From Acidimicrobiia bacterium (GTDB lineage: Bacteria; Actinomycetota; Acidimicrobiia; Acidimicrobiales; Hopanoidiivorantaceae): DNA of 19,391 nucleotides. The position numbers were made by a program, and so were the translations under genes. Under the pieces are notes generated by a model, which did not search any database, was not told the DNA's origin, and was given only the letters and a program-made list of their open reading frames with translations. Numbering within the stretch: the stretch's first letter is position 1; each line of letters opens with the position of its first letter. The stretch is from positions 1 to 19,391 of the forward strand of contig JAHRAM010000185.1 of NCBI GenBank assembly GCA_020027305.1, given 5' to 3'. Shown here in pieces: positions 14,117 to 19,391 of this stretch.

Positions 14117-16719
14117 TTTTTGGCAGCCAGTTCCTCCATAACAGAAAGCCCCTCAAATGCATCCTTGCTATAGTAGAGGTCGCCGTTATAGATTTTCTTT
14201 AGGTCGTTTTCAACGAAGCTCCTTTTAAGCGCTGCTCCACCTAGAAGCACTGGTATGTGGTCAAGCTCTTTCTCGTTTAACACCTGAAGGTTTTCGCCCA
14301 TAATTAAAGTTGATTTTACCAGCAATCCACTCATGCCAATAGCGTCAGCATTTGTTTCAAGGGCTTTTTCAATTATTTCGCCAATTGAGATTTTAATTCC
14401 AAGGTTGTGAACTGTAAATCCATTGTTTGTGAGGATGATGTCTACTAGGTTTTTGCCGATATCGTGGACATCGCCCTGAACTGTAGCAAGCACAATTTGG
14501 GCTCGCCCACTGGCATCGGTTTTTTCCATATATGGCTCTAGGTATGAAACAGCTGTCTTCATACATTCAGCTGACTTCAAAACAAATGGAAGTTGCATTT
14601 CGCCCTTTCCAAATAAGTCGCCGACTACCTTCATTCCTGAAAGCAGTGTATCGTTTACGATTTCAAGAGCGGAGAGCCCTTCATCTAAGGCTTTGTCTAA
14701 GTCAGCATCAAGTTTGTCGACATTGCCCCTGATAATTCTTTCACTCAGGCGCTCTAGTAGGGGCAGGTTGTAGAGGTCTTCTTTTGTAACCTCGGTTGGT
14801 TTTTGGTCGTCTGTGATATTAAGCAGTTTTAACAATGGGTCATAGTCTGCCCCTTTTTCTGATGGGCGCTTATTTAGCACCAAGTCTCTTGCGGTTTCAA
14901 GTTGCTCTTCTTCTATTTGGTTTAGGGGCAAGATATTTCCAGCATGGATGATGGCGGCATCCAGCCCTGCTTTTATGCATTCATTTAAAAACACCGAATT
15001 GATAATGGCACGAACAGCAGGTTTTGTGCCAAAGGAGACATTTGATATGCCAAGTGAAGTGTAGACACCTTTAAACTTGCTCTTAATTTCCTTAATGGCT
15101 TTAATGGTTTCAAGAGCATCTGCTTCAGAACCTGGTTCACCAGTGGTTATTGGAAATGCCAGCGGGTCAAAGATTAAATCTTGTGGCCGAAGCCCATATT
15201 TTTCTGTAGCCAGATTATATATCCGTTCGGTAACCTTGAGCTTCCACTCAAGGTCTCTGGCTTGACCTTCTTCATCGATGAGGATGCACATAACGGCTGC
15301 CCCGAATTGCTTTGCCAGCTTAAAGACTTGGTCTAGTCGAGAGCCTTCTTCTTGCCCGTCTTCTAGATTGGCAGAATTTAAAATAGCTCTACCTCCTATT
15401 CTTTTTAGCCCTGATTCAAGCACCTCAGGTTGAGACGAATCAAGCACTAATGGAGCTGAAATCTCAGTTGCATATTTTTTGGCAAGGTTGTCCATATCTA
15501 AAACCCCATCCCTTCCCACATAGTCCACGTTTAAGTCAATGACATGGGCGCCTTGATTAATTTGTTCTAATCCGATAGCTACGCAGGCTTCTAGGTCATC
15601 TGCTTCAAGGGCAGTTGCGAATTTTTTAGAGCCAGTGGCATTGCTTCGCTCGCCGATAATGAGAAATGACGCCTCTTGTTTGAATGGCACAGATGAATAT
15701 AGTGAGCTTACTGAGGGCTCTGTTTGGATTTTTCTACTAGCAGGTTTTAGGTCGGCACATGTTTGAAGCACTGCTTCAATGTGAGCTTTTGTAGTGCCAC
15801 AGCAACCGCCCACGATATTGATTCCAAGCTCAGTGATATATCTTTTTAGATAGCTGGCAAACTCTGTCGGTCCTAAATCATATACGGTAGCTCCATCTTC
15901 CACTCTGGGAAGTCCAGCATTTGGAATGCAAGATATTGGAACGGGTGAGTTACGTGAAAGAGTGCGAAGGTGTTCCCCCATTTCTTGAGGCCCAGTTGCG
16001 CAGTTTAAGCCGATAACATCTGGCAAAAGAGGCTCAAGGGCAGTTAGGGCAGCTATGGTTTCTGTGCCTAGCAACATTCTGCCAGTTTGTTCTATTGTAA
16101 TTTGAACTTGTATCGGCACTTGGTGAGTTTCTGCCATTGCATCTTTACACCCAGCAATAGCAGCCTTTGCAGAGAGCAAATCATAAACGGTTTCAACTAG
16201 CAAAAAGTCAACGCCGCCTTCAATGAGTGCTTTAGCTTGATCTTTATATGTCACCCGTAGCTCATCGTATGTAATCAGTCCAAGCGTAGGTGCTTTTGTG
16301 CCAGGACCCATTGAACCAGCAACCCAACATGATTTTTGTTGCTCTTTGTCTGTTGTAGAGATTGTGAATTTATCCACACACTCTCTGGCAATTTTTGCGC
16401 CAGCAAAATTGATTTCATAAACTTTGTCTTCTAGACCATATTCACCTAAAGGTATCTTTGATCCTCCAAATGTTGCTGTGGTAATAAAGTCAACTCCTAG
16501 CTCTAGAAAGCCAGTGTGCATTTCAGAGATGATTTCTGGGCGAGTTAAGCACAGAAGCTCATTACATCCCTCAAGAGACTTCCCACTCTTATCACCTATA
16601 CCTTTATCATCTAGATAGCCAAAATCATCGGCGGTTAAGTTAAGGCTTTGGATGTGCGTTCCAAAAGCCCCATCGCCGATGACTACTTGTTTTTCTATTG
16701 TTTCCAAATAAGGGTGCAT
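14113..16719 (-). CDS. metH: Cobalamin-dependent methionine synthase, core without activation domain
   Basis: This 868-residue protein transfers the methyl group from methyltetrahydrofolate via cobalamin to homocysteine. The homocysteine domain is at about 1-320, with zinc ligands C240 (GLNCATG) and C306/C307 (GGCCGTT). The pterin domain runs from about 350 to 610, with IGERSNATGSKKF near 355 and IDLNVDY near 404. The four-helix cap lies at about 655-740, and the B12 domain at about 745-868 has D750-x-H752-x-x-G755 (lower-ligand His) and LLGGAA near 825. The chain stops where the activation domain would begin; that domain is the next gene, with a 4-base overlap. Both zinc and cobalamin sites are intact, so this is a functional split, not decay. 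The ATG at 16719 has no Shine-Dalgarno site and probably starts a leaderless mRNA. Confidence 0.96.
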   Translation of the reverse strand: MHPYLETIEKQVVIGDGAFGTHIQSLNLTADDFGYLDDKGIGDKSGKSLEGCNELLCLTRPEIISEMHTGFLELGVDFITTATFGGSKIPLGEYGLEDKVYEINFAGAKIARECVDKFTISTTDKEQQKSCWVAGSMGPGTKAPTLGLITYDELRVTYKDQAKALIEGGVDFLLVETVYDLLSAKAAIAGCKDAMAETHQVPIQVQITIEQTGRMLLGTETIAALTALEPLLPDVIGLNCATGPQEMGEHLRTLSRNSPVPISCIPNAGLPRVEDGATVYDLGPTEFASYLKRYITELGINIVGGCCGTTKAHIEAVLQTCADLKPASRKIQTEPSVSSLYSSVPFKQEASFLIIGERSNATGSKKFATALEADDLEACVAIGLEQINQGAHVIDLNVDYVGRDGVLDMDNLAKKYATEISAPLVLDSSQPEVLESGLKRIGGRAILNSANLEDGQEEGSRLDQVFKLAKQFGAAVMCILIDEEGQARDLEWKLKVTERIYNLATEKYGLRPQDLIFDPLAFPITTGEPGSEADALETIKAIKEIKSKFKGVYTSLGISNVSFGTKPAVRAIINSVFLNECIKAGLDAAIIHAGNILPLNQIEEEQLETARDLVLNKRPSEKGADYDPLLKLLNITDDQKPTEVTKEDLYNLPLLERLSERIIRGNVDKLDADLDKALDEGLSALEIVNDTLLSGMKVVGDLFGKGEMQLPFVLKSAECMKTAVSYLEPYMEKTDASGRAQIVLATVQGDVHDIGKNLVDIILTNNGFTVHNLGIKISIGEIIEKALETNADAIGMSGLLVKSTLIMGENLQVLNEKELDHIPVLLGGAALKRSFVENDLKKIYNGDLYYSKDAFEGLSVMEELAAKK

Positions 16720-16725
16720 AAAAAT

Positions 16726-16731
16726 AGAATA
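16726..16731 (-). promoter_or_regulatory. Likely -10 element for leaderless metH transcription
   Basis: Read on the minus strand, TATTCT ends six bases before the metH ATG (spacer ATTTTT), the geometry of an actinobacterial leaderless promoter. The gene lacks a ribosome-binding site, which supports this. No good -35 box is visible at 16-18 bases; the inverted repeat at 16737-16755 occupies that area. Confidence 0.4.
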
Positions 16732-16736
16732 CTAAG

Positions 16737-16755
16737 TGCAACTAGACAAGTTGCA
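16737..16755. promoter_or_regulatory. Perfect 7-5-7 inverted repeat, candidate operator of metH
   Basis: TGCAACT-AGACA-AGTTGCA is a perfect inverted repeat in the divergent region between metH and pepA. Its centre is about 27 bases upstream of the metH ATG, inside the spacer/-35 area of the proposed leaderless promoter. A bound dimer there would block RNA polymerase. The regulator is not identified, and no cobalamin riboswitch features are visible. The motif might also act on pepA, whose ATG is over 120 bases away on the other side. Confidence 0.45.
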
Positions 16756-16877
16756 ACATTTTCTTGGTGTGCTTTTGTATTTCAAAGTGATTTAGAATTA
16801 AACTTGTTTTGTAGGGGTGTCAATAATTAATTATTCCCCCATTCAAAATTCAAACATAAAAGTTAACCAGCCAAAAA

Positions 16878-18392
16878 ATGCTCAAAGTCCAGTTGTCAGA
16901 AAAAGCCCCAGCTACAGCGGGTGCTTTTGCCTTTCCTGTGTTTAGTGATGATTTAAAAAAGAGTACCAGTGGCAATGCTGATATAGACCTAAAGCAGTTG
17001 AAGGCACTTGGTTTTAAGGGTAATACGGGAGAATGTAAATCGTTTATTCGTGAGAAAGCAAAAAAGAGTGAAGTTTTGATTGCAGTAGGGCTGGGGAAGA
17101 AAGAAAAATTCACGTCTGCTGTTTTAAGAACTGCTAGTAGCTCGCTTGTGAAAGCAGCAAGCAATTTTAAATCAGTTGCTAGTCATCTTTTGGATGCAGT
17201 TAAAAGTGAAAAGCCTAAAGATCGCCCAGCTTTTATTCAAGCACATGCCGAGGGTTTAATCTTAGGGAGTTACAAGTATTCAAAATATAAGTCACAAAGT
17301 GGGACCCCAAAAGGCAAGTCAAGTAAAACAAGAAAAGATAAACCAGATGTTGAATTGTCTCAAGTTTTTCTAGTTGCTTCTAAGAATTCTCAAAATAACA
17401 AGCTACTTTCTAACGCAAAAGCAATCGCAGAAGCTGTTTTATTTGCAAGAGATTTAGTAAATGAACCAGGAGGCTCACTCACACCTCAGCAGTTTGTTTC
17501 TCATACTCAAGCCCTAGCTAGAAAAGCAGGTATCAGGTCTAAGGTTTGGAATAAGGCTGCCATAGAAAAAGCAGGAATGGGAGGGCTACTTGGTGTCAAT
17601 CGTGGCTCTAGCCAACCCCCAAGATTTTTAGAGCTTCATTACACGCCTAAGGCAAAAGCAAGCGGGCATTTGGCGCTAGTAGGAAAGGGTGTGACATTTG
17701 ATTCAGGTGGGCTTTCCATAAAACCTGCGAATTATATGATGACGATGAAATGTGACATGAGCGGGGCAGCTGCTGTGGTGTCTGCCATATATGCAATTGC
17801 CAAACTACGGTTGCCGATAAAAGTTTCTGCTTATACTCCGCTTACTGACAATATGCTGGGTGGAGACGCAACCCGCCCAGGCGATGTTTTGATTACTCAT
17901 AACAAAAAGACGATTGAGGTACTAAACACCGATGCAGAGGGACGGCTAATTTTGGCAGACGCCTTGTCTATCGCAAGCAAAGCCAAGCCAGATGCTATTG
18001 TTGATTTGGCAACATTAACGGGGGCGTGCGTGGTAGCACTGGGAGAAGACATAGCAGGGCTGATGGGAAATAGTGAAGGGTTTGTAAGCCAAATTAAAGA
18101 TGCCAGCAAGAGCACCGATGAAAAAGTGTGGGAGCTTCCCCTAGTAGAAGAATACAAACCAATGATTGAATCAACTGTTGCCGATATGAAAAACATAGGC
18201 GGCAATTATGCTGGAACAATAACTGCAGCATTACTGCTTCAGGAATTTGTAGATGAAAAAATACCTTGGGCTCATATTGATATTGCTGGGCCAGCTTTTA
18301 AAGAATCGGGAGCAGTTATTGGTGGAACTGGATTTGGTGTCCGCCTCTTAGTCGAGTTAGCTAGCAATTTCAAAAAGCCCAAGGTTAATTAG
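16878..18392 (+). CDS. pepA: Leucyl aminopeptidase (M17 family, PepA)
   Basis: This 504-residue cytosolic metallo-aminopeptidase removes N-terminal residues from peptides and is usually a hexamer with two metal ions per site. The metal ligands K270, D275, D293, D352 and E354, and the active-site K282 and R356, are all present. They fall at the same numbers as I recall for E. coli PepA. The family signature NTDAEGRL is at 350-357. The N-terminal domain (about 1-165) is weakly conserved and carries a Lys/Ser-rich segment at about 132-157 that looks like an exposed loop. The ATG follows an A-rich stretch with no Shine-Dalgarno site. The gene is transcribed away from metH and converges on the hypothetical gene at 18422-19063. 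Some PepA proteins also bind DNA, but this role cannot be judged here. Confidence 0.95.
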   Translation: MLKVQLSEKAPATAGAFAFPVFSDDLKKSTSGNADIDLKQLKALGFKGNTGECKSFIREKAKKSEVLIAVGLGKKEKFTSAVLRTASSSLVKAASNFKSVASHLLDAVKSEKPKDRPAFIQAHAEGLILGSYKYSKYKSQSGTPKGKSSKTRKDKPDVELSQVFLVASKNSQNNKLLSNAKAIAEAVLFARDLVNEPGGSLTPQQFVSHTQALARKAGIRSKVWNKAAIEKAGMGGLLGVNRGSSQPPRFLELHYTPKAKASGHLALVGKGVTFDSGGLSIKPANYMMTMKCDMSGAAAVVSAIYAIAKLRLPIKVSAYTPLTDNMLGGDATRPGDVLITHNKKTIEVLNTDAEGRLILADALSIASKAKPDAIVDLATLTGACVVALGEDIAGLMGNSEGFVSQIKDASKSTDEKVWELPLVEEYKPMIESTVADMKNIGGNYAGTITAALLLQEFVDEKIPWAHIDIAGPAFKESGAVIGGTGFGVRLLVELASNFKKPKVN

Positions 18393-18412
18393 GTTATCTA
18401 GGTTATCTAGGG
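18390..18412. repeat. Nine-base tandem duplication after pepA
   Basis: TAGGTTATC occurs twice in tandem (18390-18398 and 18399-18407), followed by a partial TAGGG. It begins at the pepA stop codon in the short gap to the convergent gene. With AACC at 18415-18418 a weak hairpin is possible, but it is too short for a convincing terminator. Confidence 0.4.
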
Positions 18413-18421
18413 CAACCAGAT

Positions 18422-19063
18422 TTATGAGCCCATATAAGTCTCTAATACTACATCACTGGAATGATTATCATTATCACGACAATCTGTTGTTCCCTCACCA
18501 AGAACGGCACTATTTGAATTTTTGCCATCTGGGTTATTTAAACCATTAGTAGAATTGTTGTTTGACTTATTTTCTGCAATGCTTAACTTGGCATTTGGTT
18601 TAGCATCTGTTGTATTTGATGATACTCCACTAAATTTTTCGTGAGCGATTTTCAAACGGTAGCTCAATCGAGAGACTAAGCGAGGAGGCAATTCTGGGAA
18701 TTTGTTTCTGACAAACATACAGTTGTTTGGACCCATATGTATGATTCCAAAATCAGTACAACGAGACATACTCCTTTTAAGTGGTTGGCCAGTTCCGTTT
18801 CCGCCAATCAATCCAATTTCTTTTGCTAGAAGTTTTAATTCAATCTCATAGCCCTTTGGATTTTTGGCTAACCACATTCCCAGCCGCTTAAGTAGCCAAA
18901 GGCACGATGGGCCAATGATTGGTAACCAAAATAACTCAACATATAGTGAGTCTGGGTCATGTCCGATATTGTCGATTACACCATCTGTCCATGGAAGAAC
19001 TTTTACTACTTCTTCTGAGGAAAGAGGTGTTTGGGTTAGGTTGGTTGGTTTGATATTAGTCAT
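18422..19063 (-). CDS. Hypothetical protein with a possible winged-helix-like core and a Ser/Asn-rich tail
   Basis: I do not recognise a named family with certainty for this 213-residue protein. The core (about 20-145) contains VLPWTDGVIDNIGHDPDSLYVELFW, then a Pro/Gly/Trp-rich turn with a short hydrophobic helix (GPSCLWLLKRLG). A segment LLAKEIGL, LKRSMSRCTDFGII and VRNKFPELPPRLVSRL follows. This resembles conserved actinobacterial proteins of unknown function, and a helix-turn-helix-like fold is possible. There is no signal peptide. From about 147 to the end the chain is polar, rich in Asn, Ser, Asp and Gly, and probably disordered. AGAAAGGA upstream supports the start. Composition does not suggest a foreign origin. 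The gene has its own long T-rich (A-rich on its strand) leader and stands opposite pepA. Confidence 0.65.
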   Translation of the reverse strand: MTNIKPTNLTQTPLSSEEVVKVLPWTDGVIDNIGHDPDSLYVELFWLPIIGPSCLWLLKRLGMWLAKNPKGYEIELKLLAKEIGLIGGNGTGQPLKRSMSRCTDFGIIHMGPNNCMFVRNKFPELPPRLVSRLSYRLKIAHEKFSGVSSNTTDAKPNAKLSIAENKSNNNSTNGLNNPDGKNSNSAVLGEGTTDCRDNDNHSSDVVLETYMGS

Positions 19064-19347
19064 TGTTATTTCCTTTCTCTGACTTATAGTTGTATATTTT
19101 TTATTTGTGTGTTGTTGTTTGTGTTGTATATTTTGTGTGTTTGATATTTGTTTATATTTTGATATTTAGAAATAGTGCCATTTATGTTTGTGTTTTGGTT
19201 TCCATTTTTACATTGTGAATTTACGTTGCGAATTTACATTGTAAAATTGTTGAATTTGTAAAATTAGATAAATAGCATTTTTATTTCCCTTACTAAGTTA
19301 AATTGGGATTAATTTTTAAAAACGCTACAACTAATTTATTTTTTTTT
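19064..19347. other. T-rich non-coding region between divergent genes
   Basis: No convincing open frame covers this stretch on either strand. It is the shared upstream region of the hypothetical gene on the minus strand and of a gene starting at 19348. On the plus strand the first part is made of T and G in TTG/TGT units, so the minus-strand leader is A/C-rich. It holds a 12-base direct repeat (GTTGTATATTTT at 19089-19100 and 19123-19134) and 13-base tandem units further right. The Shine-Dalgarno site of the minus-strand gene lies at its left end (19071-19078). Confidence 0.6.
19209..19248. repeat. Three 13-base imperfect tandem repeats (iteron-like)
   Basis: The units are TACATTGTGAATT (19209-19221), TACGTTGCGAATT (19222-19234) and TACATTGTAAAATT (19235-19248, one base longer). 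They are nearly identical and directly adjacent. A further partial match, TTGAATTTGTAAAATT, follows. The spacing and the position between divergent gene starts suggest repeated binding sites for a regulator. They do not match the DnaA box TTATCCACA. Function is unknown. Confidence 0.5.
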
Positions 19348-19391
19348 ATGAATATCGAAACCGACTTTGAAGACGCTATTTTGAAGGCGCG
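19348..19391 (+). CDS. Start of a gene running off the right edge
   Basis: An ATG at 19348 opens a frame (MNIETDFEDAILKA) with no stop before the window ends. The acidic, coding-like composition contrasts with the T-rich DNA before it. No Shine-Dalgarno site is present; a T-run directly precedes the ATG, so a leaderless start is possible. Fourteen residues are too few to name a family. Confidence 0.45.
   Translation, partial: MNIETDFEDAILKA

Noticed and set aside
14100..14125. Frameshift breaking metH into a pseudogene
   Set aside because: The core ends cleanly after the B12 domain, the next gene starts with its own ATG at a 4-base overlap, and both products retain all key residues, so a natural split is more likely. 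Sequencing error is still worth a read check.
16720..16877. Cobalamin or S-adenosylmethionine riboswitch upstream of metH
   Set aside because: The whole divergent gap is 158 bases of AT-rich DNA without a B12-box-like motif or the paired helices these elements need, and metH itself seems to have no leader RNA.
18390..18420. Strong terminator between pepA and the convergent gene
   Set aside because: Only a 4-bp GGTT/AACC pairing is possible and no T-run follows, so a factor-independent terminator is not supported.
19209..19248. Short CRISPR array or replication origin
   Set aside because: The 13-base units are adjacent with no spacers, no cas genes are present, and no DnaA boxes or replication genes are seen nearby.

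Overview
The window is AT-rich, densely packed bacterial DNA. The gene set points to a marine-type, low-GC actinobacterium, possibly Acidimicrobiia-like. The clues are an F420/luciferase-type oxidoreductase tail, a paired FadE-like acyl-CoA dehydrogenase system, an actinobacterial-style Dxs (close in pattern to mycobacterial Dxs), a mycobacterial-style MetH activation domain, MptpB-like phosphatase motifs and several starts without a Shine-Dalgarno site. This placement is an inference from protein motifs; there is no rRNA or other taxonomic marker. No tRNA, rRNA, CRISPR array, insertion sequence or phage gene was seen.

Layout. Bases 1-5218 (+) hold the end of a luciferase-like oxidoreductase, a complete four-gene ABC importer of the NMT1/THI5 type (permease, ATPase, permease, lipoprotein binding protein) and an alanine dehydrogenase. 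The junctions overlap or are short, except for a 166-base gap before the binding protein, and the block reads as one uptake and catabolism unit, perhaps for a pyrimidine-like compound. Bases 5295-11333 (+) hold a tyrosine-phosphatase-like protein, two overlapping acyl-CoA dehydrogenase subunits, a TrmH/SpoU RNA methyltransferase, a double-hotdog acyl-CoA thioesterase and a PLP-dependent trans-sulfuration enzyme that overlaps the thioesterase gene.

Bases 11363-16719 (-) form a convergent block transcribed metH core, separate metH activation domain, dxs. Methionine synthase is split into two proteins whose genes overlap by 4 bases. A 158-base divergent region separates metH from a leucyl aminopeptidase gene (16878-18392, +). 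It carries a perfect 7-5-7 inverted repeat next to a likely leaderless metH promoter. The last part holds a conserved-looking hypothetical gene (18422-19063, -), a T-rich non-coding region with 13-base tandem repeats, and the first codons of a gene that runs off the right edge.

Most of the window is recognisable metabolism. I did not find a clearly novel defence, mobile or signalling system. The points most worth following are the split MetH with its candidate operator, the possible heterocycle-uptake plus alanine dehydrogenase module, the acyl-CoA dehydrogenase pair with the catalytic glutamate in only one partner, and the unexplained 18422-19063 gene with the repeat-bearing region upstream of it.
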